Shown here piece after piece: positions 17,465 through 25,910 of a DNA stretch of 46,945 nt. Source of the DNA: Pseudomonas sp. 10-1B (GTDB lineage: Bacteria; Pseudomonadota; Gammaproteobacteria; Pseudomonadales; Pseudomonadaceae); contig NZ_JYKS01000046.1 in NCBI RefSeq assembly GCF_000935045.1, positions 1-46,945 on the forward strand, written 5' to 3'. Every line of letters begins with the position of its first letter. Position 1 is the first letter of the stretch. The notes beneath the pieces are model-generated. The model had not been told where the DNA came from. It searched no databases and saw nothing but the letters and a program-made list of their open reading frames with translations. The translations under genes were made by a program, and so were the position numbers.

Positions 17465-19018
17465 TCAGCGCAGCCCCAGCCGGCGGGCCAGGCGGCTGAG
17501 GTTGGCGCGGTCCAGGCCCAGTTCACGGGCCGCGGCTGCCCAGTTTTCCTGGTGCCGTTGCAGGCAGGCGTCGATCACCTGGCGCTGGTAGATGTCGACG
17601 GCTTCGCGCAGGCCGCCTGCGGGCAGTGCTGCCACCTGCAATGGCGCAGCAGGGGCGGGCGGGGCGCCCGGCGTTGCTGCTACACGGAGGTCCAGGTCGA
17701 TGGCTTCCAGGGTGAGGATGCGTGGCCGATCGCTGTGCTGACCCAGCGCCTTGAGCGCCGAGCGGCCAATCAGGTGTTCCAGTTCGCGGACGTTGCCTGG
17801 CCAGTCGTAGGCCAGCAGCGCGGTCTGGGCTTCACTGCTCAGGCGCAGGCTGTTCAGGCCCAGGCGCGAACGGTTCTGTTCGAGGAAGTAGCCTGCCAAT
17901 AGCAGCACGTCACGCCCACGTTCGCGCAACGGCGGCACATGCAGCGGGTACACGCTGAGGCGGTGATAGAAGTCGGCGCGGAAGTTGCCCGTGCGCACTT
18001 CCGCCGCCAGGTCGCGGTTGGTGGCGGCGATCAGGCGCACGTCCACCCGGTGCTCGCGGTCCGAGCCCAGGCGCTGCAGCTGGCCGCTCTGCAGCACACG
18101 CAACAGCTTGGCCTGCACCGTCAGTGGCAGTTCGCCCACTTCGTCGAGGAACAGCGTGCCGCCGTTGGCCAGTTCGAACTTGCCCCGGCGCTCGCCGTGC
18201 GCGCCAGTGAAGGCACCCCGCACATGGCCGAACAGTTCGCTTTCCACCAGGGTGTCGGGCAGGGCGGCGCAGTTGAGGCTGACCAACGGCTTGTCGGCGC
18301 GGTTGCTGGCCTGGTGCAGCGCCTGGGCCACCAGCTCCTTGCCGACCCCGGTTTCGCCAGTGATCAGCACGGTCAGGTCGCTGCCGCCGACCAGGCGGAT
18401 TTCCTCCACCAGGCGCTTGTGCGCGGCGCTTTGGCCGATCAGTTCTTTATCCTGGCCGCTGGCCTGGCGGTAGATTTCGGCACGGTGGTGCTCGTCCTCG
18501 GCACGCAGGGCCAGGTGCTCGATGCGCTCGGCCACGGTGACCGTGGCGGCGGCCAGGCTGGCGAAGGCCTGCAGGGCCTCCAACTCCATGCTCTGGAACT
18601 GCCCGGGGGTGAGGGCATCGAGGGTGACCAGGCCCCAGGGGCGCTCATCGACCATCAACGGGCAGCCCATGCAGTCATGCACTTCAAGGTCGGTATCGGG
18701 GGCGTTGACCAGGCCATCGTAGGGGTCGGGCAGCTCGGAATCGCTGGCGAAGCGGGTGGGCTGCGGGCGGCTGAGCAGGATCTGGAAGCGCGGGTGCTCG
18801 CTGACCCGGAAGCGCCGGCCCAAGGTATCGGGGCTCAGGCCGTCGACCGCCAGCGGCACCAGCCACTCGCCGTCCAGGCGCAGCAGCGCGGCGGCATCGC
18901 ACGGCAGTAGCCCACGCATGGCCTGCAACAGGCGGCGGTAGCGTTCCTGGTCGGGCAGGTCGCGGGACAGGTCGCTGACCAGGGGCAGCAAGGTGGTGAG
19001 CAGCGGCTTTGTGGTCAT
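17465..19018 (-). CDS. norR: Nitric oxide-sensing sigma54 activator NorR
   Basis: 517 residues with the NorR domain order. The GAF sensor (about 1-170) contains HDCMGCP, with C116 matching the conserved iron-ligand cysteine of known NorR. The AAA+ domain has Walker A GETGVGKE 221-228, the sigma54-contact loop GAFTGA 268-273 and Walker B LFLDEVGE. The C-terminal Fis-type helix-turn-helix is AAARELGLDRANLSRLARRL. NO binding to the GAF iron relieves repression of the ATPase. The ATG at 19018 has AGGAG upstream. It is divergent from hmp, and GT-N7-AC boxes in the shared gap support control of hmp. Confidence 0.95.
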   Translation of the reverse strand: MTTKPLLTTLLPLVSDLSRDLPDQERYRRLLQAMRGLLPCDAAALLRLDGEWLVPLAVDGLSPDTLGRRFRVSEHPRFQILLSRPQPTRFASDSELPDPYDGLVNAPDTDLEVHDCMGCPLMVDERPWGLVTLDALTPGQFQSMELEALQAFASLAAATVTVAERIEHLALRAEDEHHRAEIYRQASGQDKELIGQSAAHKRLVEEIRLVGGSDLTVLITGETGVGKELVAQALHQASNRADKPLVSLNCAALPDTLVESELFGHVRGAFTGAHGERRGKFELANGGTLFLDEVGELPLTVQAKLLRVLQSGQLQRLGSDREHRVDVRLIAATNRDLAAEVRTGNFRADFYHRLSVYPLHVPPLRERGRDVLLLAGYFLEQNRSRLGLNSLRLSSEAQTALLAYDWPGNVRELEHLIGRSALKALGQHSDRPRILTLEAIDLDLRVAATPGAPPAPAAPLQVAALPAGGLREAVDIYQRQVIDACLQRHQENWAAAARELGLDRANLSRLARRLGLR

Positions 19019-19033
19019 ATAGACTCCTGTAAA

Positions 19034-19044
19034 GTCGATATGAC
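19034..19044. promoter_or_regulatory. NorR-type binding box 1
   Basis: GTCGATATGAC fits the GT-N7-AC core and the longer GTCnnnnTGAC pattern of NorR enhancer sites. It lies 26 bases (centre to centre) from box 2, in the gap shared by norR and hmp. Confidence 0.65.
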
Positions 19045-19059
19045 TATACGTCGAGGTGG

Positions 19060-19070
19060 GTCGTTTTGAC
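19060..19070. promoter_or_regulatory. NorR-type binding box 2
   Basis: GTCGTTTTGAC has the same GTCnnnnTGAC pattern as box 1. Its centre is about 46 bases before the -24 element of the hmp promoter, a usual place for a sigma54 enhancer. E. coli norVW has three boxes; a convincing third is not visible here. Confidence 0.65.
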
Positions 19071-19110
19071 ATGACATGCGTCAACCCATTGATTTTACTG
19101 GCCATAAAAG

Positions 19111-19127
19111 TTGGCACGATTGATGTA
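19111..19127 (+). promoter_or_regulatory. sigma54-type promoter of hmp
   Basis: TTGGCACGATTGATGTA has a full -24 element (TTGGCACG) and GG-N10-GT spacing to a weaker -12 element (TGT instead of TGC). It is placed about 50 bases before the hmp ATG, consistent with NorR-dependent transcription. Confidence 0.65.
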
Positions 19128-19173
19128 ATAGCTGGGGCAGTCATTTGAAGCCACAGGCTCAGGAGTCGTTGCA

Positions 19174-20352
19174 ATGCTCAATGCCGAACAACGTGCAATC
19201 ATCAAGGCCACCGTCCCCCTGCTGGAAAGCGGCGGCGAAGCACTGACTACCCATTTCTACAAGATGATGCTCAGCGAGTACCCGGAAGTGCGCCCGCTGT
19301 TCAACCAGGCCCACCAGGCCAGCGGCGACCAGCCGCGTGCCTTGGCCAACGGCGTGCTGATGTATGCCCGCCACATCGACCAGCTGGAGCAGCTCGGCGG
19401 CCTGGTCGGCCAGATCATCAACAAGCACGTTGCCTTGCAGATTCTGCCGGAACACTACCCGATTGTCGGCAGCTGCCTGTTGCGCGCCATCGAAGAAGTG
19501 CTTGGCAAGGAAATCGCCACTCCCGCCGTGATCGAGGCCTGGGGTGCGGCCTATGGCCAACTGGCCGACATCCTGATCGGCGCTGAAGAGAACCTCTATA
19601 AAGAGAAGGAAGAGGCCGAGGGCGGCTGGCGCGGTACCCGCGAATTCCGCCTGGTACGCCGCGAGCAGGAAAGCAGCGAGATCGTCTCGTTCTACTTTGC
19701 CCCGGTGGATGGCAAGCCGGTCCTCAAGGCTGAGCCCGGGCAGTACATCGGCCTGCAACTGTTCATCGACGGTGCCGAGCAGCGCCGCAACTATTCCCTG
19801 TCGGCGCTGTGCGACGGCAAGGAGTACCGCATCAGCGTCAAGCGCGAAGCGGGTGGCAAGGTTTCCAACTACCTGCACGACGAGTTGGTGGTTGGCGATA
19901 CGCTGCAGTTGTTCCCACCGGCGGGCGATTTCACCCTGGCTGCCAGCGACAAGCCGCTGGTACTGATCAGTGGCGGCGTGGGTATCACCCCGACCCTGGC
20001 GATGTTGCAGGCGGCACTGCAAACCAAGCGCGAGGTGCATTTCATCCACTGTGCACGTAATGGCGCGGTGCATGCCTTCCGTGACTGGATCGACGGCCTG
20101 GCCGAGCGTTATCCGCAGCTCAAGCGCTTCTACTGCTACGCCGAGCCGGAAGGTGGCGCCGCGGCCGATGCCGTGGGCCTGCTGAGCGAGGACCTGCTGG
20201 CCGAATGGCTGCCGTCTGAGCGTGACGTGGATGCCTACTTCCTCGGGCCCAAGGGCTTCATGGCGGCGGTCAAGCGCCAGCTGAAGGGCCTGGGTGTGCC
20301 GGAGCAGCAGAGCCGCTTCGAGTTCTTCGGGCCGGCGGCTGCCTTGGAGTGA
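19174..20352 (+). CDS. hmp: Flavohaemoprotein, nitric oxide dioxygenase
   Basis: 392 residues, the standard length. It oxidises NO to nitrate with O2 and NAD(P)H in the cytoplasm. The globin domain (1-138) shows distal Tyr29, proximal His85 (INKHVALQI) and Tyr95. The FAD domain has RNYS at 205-208 and the NAD domain has GGVGITPT at 267-274. AGGAG lies upstream of the ATG. It is divergent from norR and behind a sigma54-type promoter with NorR boxes, so NO induction is expected. The same locus order is known in Pseudomonas (often called fhp). Confidence 0.97.
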   Translation: MLNAEQRAIIKATVPLLESGGEALTTHFYKMMLSEYPEVRPLFNQAHQASGDQPRALANGVLMYARHIDQLEQLGGLVGQIINKHVALQILPEHYPIVGSCLLRAIEEVLGKEIATPAVIEAWGAAYGQLADILIGAEENLYKEKEEAEGGWRGTREFRLVRREQESSEIVSFYFAPVDGKPVLKAEPGQYIGLQLFIDGAEQRRNYSLSALCDGKEYRISVKREAGGKVSNYLHDELVVGDTLQLFPPAGDFTLAASDKPLVLISGGVGITPTLAMLQAALQTKREVHFIHCARNGAVHAFRDWIDGLAERYPQLKRFYCYAEPEGGAAADAVGLLSEDLLAEWLPSERDVDAYFLGPKGFMAAVKRQLKGLGVPEQQSRFEFFGPAAALE

Positions 20353-20359
20353 TGTAGCA

Positions 20360-20469
20360 CCTGTACTGGCCTCTTCGCGGGCTTGCCCGCTCCCACAGGA
20401 ACACCACTGCTTTCAAATCCTGTGGGGTAACTGTGGGAGCGGGCAAGCCCGCGAAGAGGCCGGCACAGG
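20360..20469. repeat. REP pair, family 'CGCGGGCTTGCCCGCTCCCACAGG', convergent
   Basis: GGCCTCTTCGCGGGCTTGCC at the left and GGGCAAGCCCGCGAAGAGGC at the right, separated by about 45 bases, just after hmp. It could fold into a long hairpin and act as a transcript end. Confidence 0.9.
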
Positions 20470-20481
20470 CATAAGCAATCA

Positions 20482-20593
20482 TCCCAGCCGCTGGCAAGCC
20501 AGCTCCCTCGCAGCATTGCTCCCGCCCGTGGGTAATCGAGAACGAAACGGTCGATCGCATTCGCCGCCTGGGGGCTGGCTTGCCAGCGGCTGG
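20482..20593. repeat. REP-like inverted pair, variant with CAGCCGCTGG arms
   Basis: CCCAGCCGCTGGCAAGCCAG at the left and CTGGCTTGCCAGCGGCTGGG at the right form a perfect 20-base inverted repeat around a spacer of about 70 bases. It is a divergent variant of the REP families elsewhere in the window. Confidence 0.75.
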
Positions 20594-20688
20594 GCCGCAT
20601 TACACCTTTCTGCCTATATATAAGGAGAGATGAAACCGGCCACGCAGCTTTCATCTTTAATCTTCCTTTAATCACGGTATCCTTCACT

Positions 20689-20741
20689 CCCGGGTGTCGA
20701 GGGGCTTGCTCCTGCGCGGCACCCGGGCAGCCGCTTTTTTG
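20689..20741 (+). other. Stem-loop and T-run in the dsbB upstream region
   Basis: An 8-bp perfect outer stem CCCGGGTG/CACCCGGG (20689-20696 with 20720-20727) encloses AGGGG-CTTG-CTCCT. A six-T run begins about seven bases after it. Just upstream (20622-20671) are AAGGAGAG and a 13-codon ATG reading frame, though the site is too close to the ATG. This may be the end of a small RNA or an attenuator before dsbB. I see no other gene between 20594 and 20908. Confidence 0.35.
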
Positions 20742-20908
20742 CCGCCCGGCGTTGAACCGACGTCGCTGCGGCCGGTCTCAGCCACACCGGATAGCCCTGC
20801 GCAGTGCTTGGCGTCAGCTCCTCGGCACGCTCAAAGGCCCTGCCCAGCGTGTAGACTTGCGCCCAGGCAGGTGGACCACGCTGCCACTATCCATCGAAGG
20901 AACCGGCA

Positions 20909-21415
20909 ATGAACGAACAAACATCGCGCCTGAATCGCGAACGGCGCTTTCTGGTGCTGTTGGGCTTGATCTGCATCTCGCTGATCGGGGGCGCCCTCTA
21001 CATGCAGGTGGTGCTGGGCGAAGCACCCTGCCCATTGTGCATCCTGCAGCGTTACGCGCTGCTGTTCATTGCCGTATTTGCCTTCATCGCCGCGGCGATG
21101 CCCGGGCGCCGCAGCCTGACCTTCTTCGAGGCGCTGGTGGTGCTCAGCGCCATTGGCGGAATCGTTGCGGCCGGCAACCATGTGTATATACTCGCCAACC
21201 CCATGGTCAGTTGTGGCATCGACACCCTGCAGCCGATCGTCGACGACTTGCCGTTGGCCAAGGTCTGGCCACTGGCGTTCCAGGTCGATGGCTTCTGCAG
21301 CACGCCGTACCCACCGATCCTCGGTCTGTCACTGGCGCAATGGGCCCTCGTGGCGTTTGTCCTGACGGCCGTCCTGGTTCCGCTCGGCATCTACCGCAAC
21401 CGACGCCAGGCTTAG
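20909..21415 (+). CDS. dsbB: Disulfide bond formation protein DsbB
   Basis: A 168-residue inner-membrane quinone reductase with four helices that re-oxidises DsbA. The first periplasmic loop has the catalytic pair in EAPCPLCILQR. The second loop has its two cysteines in VSCGID and DGFCST. The start has GAAGGAA upstream. Placed just ahead of cyoABCDE, it passes electrons to the quinone pool that Cyo oxidises; linkage in P. putida-group genomes is usual. An imperfect terminator-like hairpin follows the stop. Confidence 0.94.
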   Translation: MNEQTSRLNRERRFLVLLGLICISLIGGALYMQVVLGEAPCPLCILQRYALLFIAVFAFIAAAMPGRRSLTFFEALVVLSAIGGIVAAGNHVYILANPMVSCGIDTLQPIVDDLPLAKVWPLAFQVDGFCSTPYPPILGLSLAQWALVAFVLTAVLVPLGIYRNRRQA

Positions 21416-21416
21416 A

Positions 21417-21446
21417 CAAAAGTCCCGAATTGCATGGGGTCTTTTA
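21417..21446 (+). terminator. Probable terminator of dsbB
   Basis: AAAAGTCCC and GGGGTCTTTT can pair with one bulge around GAATTGCAT, ending in TTTT. The stem is imperfect and short, so this is only moderately supported. Confidence 0.4.
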
Positions 21447-21480
21447 CGCCGCATGCGAAGAGGGAAAAGTTGCTCACCGC

Positions 21481-21494
21481 TTGATCCAGATCAA
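21481..21494. promoter_or_regulatory. ANR/FNR box in the dsbB-cyoA gap
   Basis: TTGATCCAGATCAA is a perfect TTGAT-N4-ATCAA palindrome, the ANR (FNR-family oxygen sensor) consensus. It lies about 480 bases before the cyoA start. Oxygen-dependent control of the terminal oxidase operon is a sensible inference, although the distance to the candidate promoter at 21618 is large. Confidence 0.7.
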
Positions 21495-21617
21495 CCCCAA
21501 GGCCTTGCAGAATGCGGCTTTGAGGCCTATCAAGCGGGGTGCGACAAACTGTCGCGAAGTTGAATTTTTGAGCAGTATTGTTACGTATTCTGTAAAAGAC
21601 TGTTGCTCAATAAGTCA

Positions 21618-21646
21618 TAGTCAAGGGTTGGCGACCTATCTACAAT
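21618..21646 (+). promoter_or_regulatory. Candidate sigma70 promoter of cyo, with long leader
   Basis: TAGTCA (-35, four of six matches) and TACAAT (-10, five of six) are spaced 17 bases apart. Transcription from near 21653 would give a leader of about 320 bases before cyoA. The rest of 21447-21973 holds no gene that I can support. Confidence 0.4.
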
Positions 21647-21973
21647 CGCCCCCAATTTCCGTTCGGCACTGCTTGCGAGTCGCAGGATTGAAGGAAGCCC
21701 CAGCGCTCCTTTTTGCTGACTTCGTCAAGTTTCGCCCAACGGCGATACCGGGCGGACCCCCCTCCGCGTTTTCCCGCACCAAATGGAATTGGTCTGAAGT
21801 ACAGGCCTGTTGCCTACGAAACCATAAGCACCGCTAACACGCTTGACGCCAAGGCCCAGCAGTCGGACCCAGGCAGGAGCGAGTACGGGCGCGAAATGCC
21901 GCACTTGGCAGGACGAAGTGTTGGCTACCAAAACACAAATTGCATTGAAGCAAGCTGATCTAGAGGTCGTGAG

Positions 21974-22918
21974 ATGAGTAAAAAGCGTTACCCCAGACTG
22001 TTTGGCATATTGCCCTTTTTAGGCATGCTTTTACTCAGTGGGTGCAACTGGACCCTGCTCGACCCGAAGGGCCAGGTCGGCATTGAGCAAAAGAACCTGA
22101 TCCTGATCGCTACCGGCCTGATGCTGCTGGTGGTGATTCCCGTCATCATCATGACCCTGGTCTTCGCCTGGAAGTACCGTGCTTCCAACAAGGCAGCCAC
22201 CTACACCCCTGACTGGTCGCACTCGACCAAGATCGAAGCCGCGGTGTGGATCATCCCGATCCTGATCATCATCGCCCTGGGTTACGTCACCTACCACTCC
22301 ACCCACAAGCTGGACCCATACCGTCCGCTGGATTCGGACGTCAAGCCGATTCAGATCGACGTGGTCGCGCTGGACTGGAAGTGGCTGTTCATCTACCCGG
22401 AACAGGGCATTGCCACGGTCAACAAGATCAACTTCCCGGCTAACGTCCCGGTCAACTTCCGCGTCACTTCCGACGCCGTGATGAACTCGTTCTTCATCCC
22501 GGGTCTGGGCGGCCAGATCTACGCCATGGCCGGCATGACCACCAAGCTGCACCTGATCGCCAACGAAAACGGCGAGTTCGACGGTATCAGCGCCAACTAC
22601 AGCGGTGCTGGCTTCACCGGCATGAAATTCAAGGCTACTGCCACCTCCCAGGAAGACTTCGACAAGTGGGTCGCCGAGGTCAAGCAGTCGCCGAAGAAGC
22701 TGGACAAGGCCGAATACGACGCCTTGGCCAAACCAAGCGAAAACAACCCGGTCGTGCTGTACAGCGAGGCTTCGCCTGACCAGTTCCAGCTGATCGTCGA
22801 CAAGTACGAAGGCATGAACCGCGGTCGTCCGAGCCACGAAGAAGCAGGCAGCAAAGATCTGGCCACAACCAAGGGTGTGGAATCGAGTATGCAACCAGCT
22901 GCCGGTGCAGAGGAGTAA
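21974..22918 (+). CDS. cyoA: Cytochrome bo3 ubiquinol oxidase subunit II
   Basis: 314 residues. A lipoprotein signal ends in LLLSGC (C24), two membrane helices follow (about 40-66 and 88-108), then a periplasmic cupredoxin-like domain. As in quinol oxidases, the copper-A ligands are absent; DWKWLFIYPEQGIATVN and MNSFFIPGLGGQIYAMAGM are family blocks. The start has AGAGG upstream. It is the first gene of cyoABCDE, with only three bases to cyoB. Confidence 0.97.
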   Translation: MSKKRYPRLFGILPFLGMLLLSGCNWTLLDPKGQVGIEQKNLILIATGLMLLVVIPVIIMTLVFAWKYRASNKAATYTPDWSHSTKIEAAVWIIPILIIIALGYVTYHSTHKLDPYRPLDSDVKPIQIDVVALDWKWLFIYPEQGIATVNKINFPANVPVNFRVTSDAVMNSFFIPGLGGQIYAMAGMTTKLHLIANENGEFDGISANYSGAGFTGMKFKATATSQEDFDKWVAEVKQSPKKLDKAEYDALAKPSENNPVVLYSEASPDQFQLIVDKYEGMNRGRPSHEEAGSKDLATTKGVESSMQPAAGAEE

Positions 22919-22921
22919 GAG

Positions 22922-24940
22922 ATGTTCGGTAAACTAAGCCTGGAGGCGATACCCTATCACGAGCCGATAGTCATGGTGACGCTTGCCATGATCGCGCTCG
23001 GCGGTATCGCTGTCGTCGGTCTTATCACCTATTTCCGCAAGTGGACCTACTTGTGGAGCGAGTGGCTGACTACTGTCGACCACAAAAAGATCGGCGTGAT
23101 GTACATCATCGTCGCGATGATCATGCTGCTGCGCGGCTTCGCCGACGCCATCATGATGCGTACCCAGCTGGCTGCCGCAACCGGTGGCTCCGAAGGCTAC
23201 CTGCCGCCTGAACACTATGACCAGATCTTCACCGCTCACGGTGTGATCATGATCATCTTCATGGCGATGCCGTTCTTCACCGGCCTGATGAACCTGGCGG
23301 TTCCGCTGCAGATCGGTGCACGTGACGTTGCCTTCCCGTTCCTGAACTCCCTGAGCTTCTACCTGCTGCTGGCAGGCGTGCTGCTGGTCAACATCTCGCT
23401 GGGCGTTGGTGAATTCGCCAAGACCGGCTGGGTTGCCTATCCGCCGCTGGCGGGCATTCAGTACAGCCCAGGGGTGGGTGTCGACTACTACATCTGGGCG
23501 CTACAGCTATCCGGATTGGGTACGACGCTTACCGGTGTGAACTTCCTCGTCACCGTGATGAAGATGCGCGCACCTGGCATGAAACTGATGGACATGCCGA
23601 TCTTCACCTGGACCTGCACCTGGGCCAACGTGCTGATCGTGGCTTCCTTCCCGATCCTGACCGCTGCACTCGCACTGCTGACCGTTGACCGTTATCTGGA
23701 CTTCCACATCTTCACCAACGAGCTTGGTGGGAACCCGATGATGTACGTCAACCTGTTCTGGGCGTGGGGTCACCCTGAGGTTTACATCCTGATCCTGCCG
23801 GCCTTCGGTGTGTTCTCGGAAGTAACTTCGACGTTCTCTGGCAAGCGCCTGTTCGGCCACCACTCGATGATCTACGCGTCGGGTGCCATCGCCGTCCTGG
23901 GCTTCGCTGTATGGCTGCACCACTTCTTCACCATGGGTGCCGGCGCCAGCGTCAACACCTTCTTCGGCCTGGCGACGATGCTGATCTCCATTCCGACCGG
24001 TGTGAAGCTGTTCAACTGGCTGTTCACCATGTACCAAGGCCGTGTGCGCTTCACCGCACCGATGCTCTGGACCCTGGGCTTCATGGTCACCTTCTCCATC
24101 GGTGGCATGACCGGCGTACTGCTGGCCGTTCCGGGTGCTGACTTCGTTCTGCACAACAGCCTGTTCGTAATTGCGCACTTCCACAACGTGATCATCGGTG
24201 GTGCGGTATTCGGCTACATCGCCGGTTTCGCCTTCTGGTTCCCGAAAGCCTTCGGCTTCACCCTGAACGAGAAGTGGGGCAAAGCTGCCTTCTGGTTCTG
24301 GCTGTCGGGCTTCTACGTTGCGTTCATGCCGTTGTACGCCCTGGGCTTCATGGGCATGACCCGTCGTCTGAACCACTCCGACAACCCACTGTGGGAACCC
24401 TACCTGTACGTAGCCGTTGTCGGCGCCGTGCTGATCCTGTTCGGTATCGCTTGCCAGCTGATCCAGCTGTACGTATCGGTTCGCGACCGCAACCAGAACC
24501 TGGACGTGACCGGCGACCCATGGGGCGGCCGTACCCTGGAATGGTCGACTTCGTCGCCACCTCCGTTCTACAACTTCGCCCACATGCCTGAGCAGGTTGG
24601 CCTGGATGCCTGGCACGAAACCAAGGAAACCGGTAAGGCTTACAAGCCGGCGACCAAGTTCGACGCGATCCACATGCCGAGCAACACCTCCACCGGTTTG
24701 TTCATGGGCCTGTTCCTGACCGTCTTCGGCTTTGCCTTCATCTGGCACATCTGGTGGCTGGTTGGCGCGAGCCTGGTTGCAACCATCGCTGTCTTCGTTC
24801 GCCACGCTGCACGTGACGACCAGGGCTACATGGTTCCGGCCGAAGAAGTGGCGCGCATCGAAGGCGAGCGTATGAAAGCGCTGGCCAAAGCAGGTGCTCT
24901 GCCTGCCGGCGCACGTGTCGAATCGTTTGAGCGGGTGTAA
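22922..24940 (+). CDS. cyoB: Cytochrome bo3 ubiquinol oxidase subunit I
   Basis: 672 residues, the catalytic haem-copper subunit of the proton-pumping quinol oxidase, with about 15 membrane helices. The copper-B and cross-linked tyrosine motif WAWGHPEVYI is present. The low-spin haem region FTAHGVIMIIF, the copper ligand pair in LHHFF and the high-spin/low-spin haem histidines in FVIAHFHNVI are also visible. Length matches CyoB. Confidence 0.98.
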   Translation: MFGKLSLEAIPYHEPIVMVTLAMIALGGIAVVGLITYFRKWTYLWSEWLTTVDHKKIGVMYIIVAMIMLLRGFADAIMMRTQLAAATGGSEGYLPPEHYDQIFTAHGVIMIIFMAMPFFTGLMNLAVPLQIGARDVAFPFLNSLSFYLLLAGVLLVNISLGVGEFAKTGWVAYPPLAGIQYSPGVGVDYYIWALQLSGLGTTLTGVNFLVTVMKMRAPGMKLMDMPIFTWTCTWANVLIVASFPILTAALALLTVDRYLDFHIFTNELGGNPMMYVNLFWAWGHPEVYILILPAFGVFSEVTSTFSGKRLFGHHSMIYASGAIAVLGFAVWLHHFFTMGAGASVNTFFGLATMLISIPTGVKLFNWLFTMYQGRVRFTAPMLWTLGFMVTFSIGGMTGVLLAVPGADFVLHNSLFVIAHFHNVIIGGAVFGYIAGFAFWFPKAFGFTLNEKWGKAAFWFWLSGFYVAFMPLYALGFMGMTRRLNHSDNPLWEPYLYVAVVGAVLILFGIACQLIQLYVSVRDRNQNLDVTGDPWGGRTLEWSTSSPPPFYNFAHMPEQVGLDAWHETKETGKAYKPATKFDAIHMPSNTSTGLFMGLFLTVFGFAFIWHIWWLVGASLVATIAVFVRHAARDDQGYMVPAEEVARIEGERMKALAKAGALPAGARVESFERV

Positions 24941-24943
24941 TCA

Positions 24944-25567
24944 ATGTCCAGTCAAGTAATGCACGGTGCTGCTCATGGCCACGACCATGGGCATGACGAC
25001 CACCACCACGACTCGGGCCAGATGACCGTACTCGGTTTCTGGCTGTACCTGATGACCGACTGCATCCTGTTTGCGTCGCTCTTCGCTACCTACGCGGTGC
25101 TGTCCGGCAGTTTTGCCGGCGGCCCGTCGGGTCATGACATCTTCCAGCTCGATTTCGTAGCTGTTGAAACGCTGTTCCTGCTGTTGTCCTCGATCACCTT
25201 CGGCTTCGCCATGCTGAAGATGTTCGATGGCAAGAAAGCTGGCGTACTGGGCTGGTTGGCTGTGACCTTCCTGTTCGGTGCAGGCTTCATCGCGATGGAA
25301 ATCTATGAATTCCATCACCTGATCAGCGAGGGCTTCGGCCCGCAGCGCAGTGGCTTCCTGTCGGGCTTCTTCGCCCTGGTAGGTACCCACGGCCTGCACG
25401 TGACCGCCGGCCTGATCTGGATGGCGATCATGATGTACCAGATCAACAAGCACGGCATCACGCCGACCGCCAAGACCCGCATGAGCTGCCTGAGCCTGTT
25501 CTGGCACTTCCTGGACGTGGTCTGGATCTGCGTATTCACCGTCGTCTACCTGCTGGGAGTTCTGTAA
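24944..25567 (+). CDS. cyoC: Cytochrome bo3 ubiquinol oxidase subunit III
   Basis: A 207-residue membrane protein with five predicted helices. It starts with a His-rich tail (HGHDHGHDDHHHDSG) and then TVLGFWLYLMTDCILFASLF, typical of CyoC. HGLHVTAGLIWM and FWHFLDVVWICVFT are the conserved subunit III blocks. It starts three bases after cyoB, and its TAA shares one base with the cyoD ATG. Confidence 0.96.
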   Translation: MSSQVMHGAAHGHDHGHDDHHHDSGQMTVLGFWLYLMTDCILFASLFATYAVLSGSFAGGPSGHDIFQLDFVAVETLFLLLSSITFGFAMLKMFDGKKAGVLGWLAVTFLFGAGFIAMEIYEFHHLISEGFGPQRSGFLSGFFALVGTHGLHVTAGLIWMAIMMYQINKHGITPTAKTRMSCLSLFWHFLDVVWICVFTVVYLLGVL

Positions 25568-25899
25568 TGGCTAACGCACACGACACTCATCACGAAGGTA
25601 ACCACGGCAGCGTCAAGTCGTACATGATCGGCTTCATCCTGTCGATCATCCTGACCGCGATCCCGTTCGGCCTGGCCATGTCGCCAAGCCTGCCGAAGAA
25701 CCTGACCGTTCTGATCATCGTTGCCATGGCCGTGATCCAGGTAGTAGTGCACCTGGTGTACTTCCTGCACATGGACCGCTCGAAAGAGCAACGCAACAAC
25801 GTATCGACGTTCCTGTTCACCACCCTGGTGATCGCTCTGCTTGTCGGCCTGTCGCTGTGGATCATGTTCAGCATCCACTTCGAAATGTTGGCCAAGTGA
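25567..25899 (+). CDS. cyoD: Cytochrome bo3 ubiquinol oxidase subunit IV
   Basis: 110 residues with three membrane helices. SYMIGFILSIILTAIPFGLAM and VVHLVYFLHMD are the CyoD family blocks. It is a small accessory subunit needed for assembly of the oxidase. Its start overlaps the cyoC stop (TAATG). Confidence 0.95.
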   Translation: MANAHDTHHEGNHGSVKSYMIGFILSIILTAIPFGLAMSPSLPKNLTVLIIVAMAVIQVVVHLVYFLHMDRSKEQRNNVSTFLFTTLVIALLVGLSLWIMFSIHFEMLAK

Positions 25900-25910
25900 G
25901 GTAAGACTGC

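Noticed and set aside
20630..20671. 13-codon peptide as a definite gene
   Set aside because: The AAGGAG is only two or three bases from the ATG and there is no conservation evidence; kept only as part of a possible regulatory region.
20752..21837. 361-codon plus-strand frame across dsbB
   Set aside because: Off-frame reading of dsbB continuing into the cyo upstream region; no domain.
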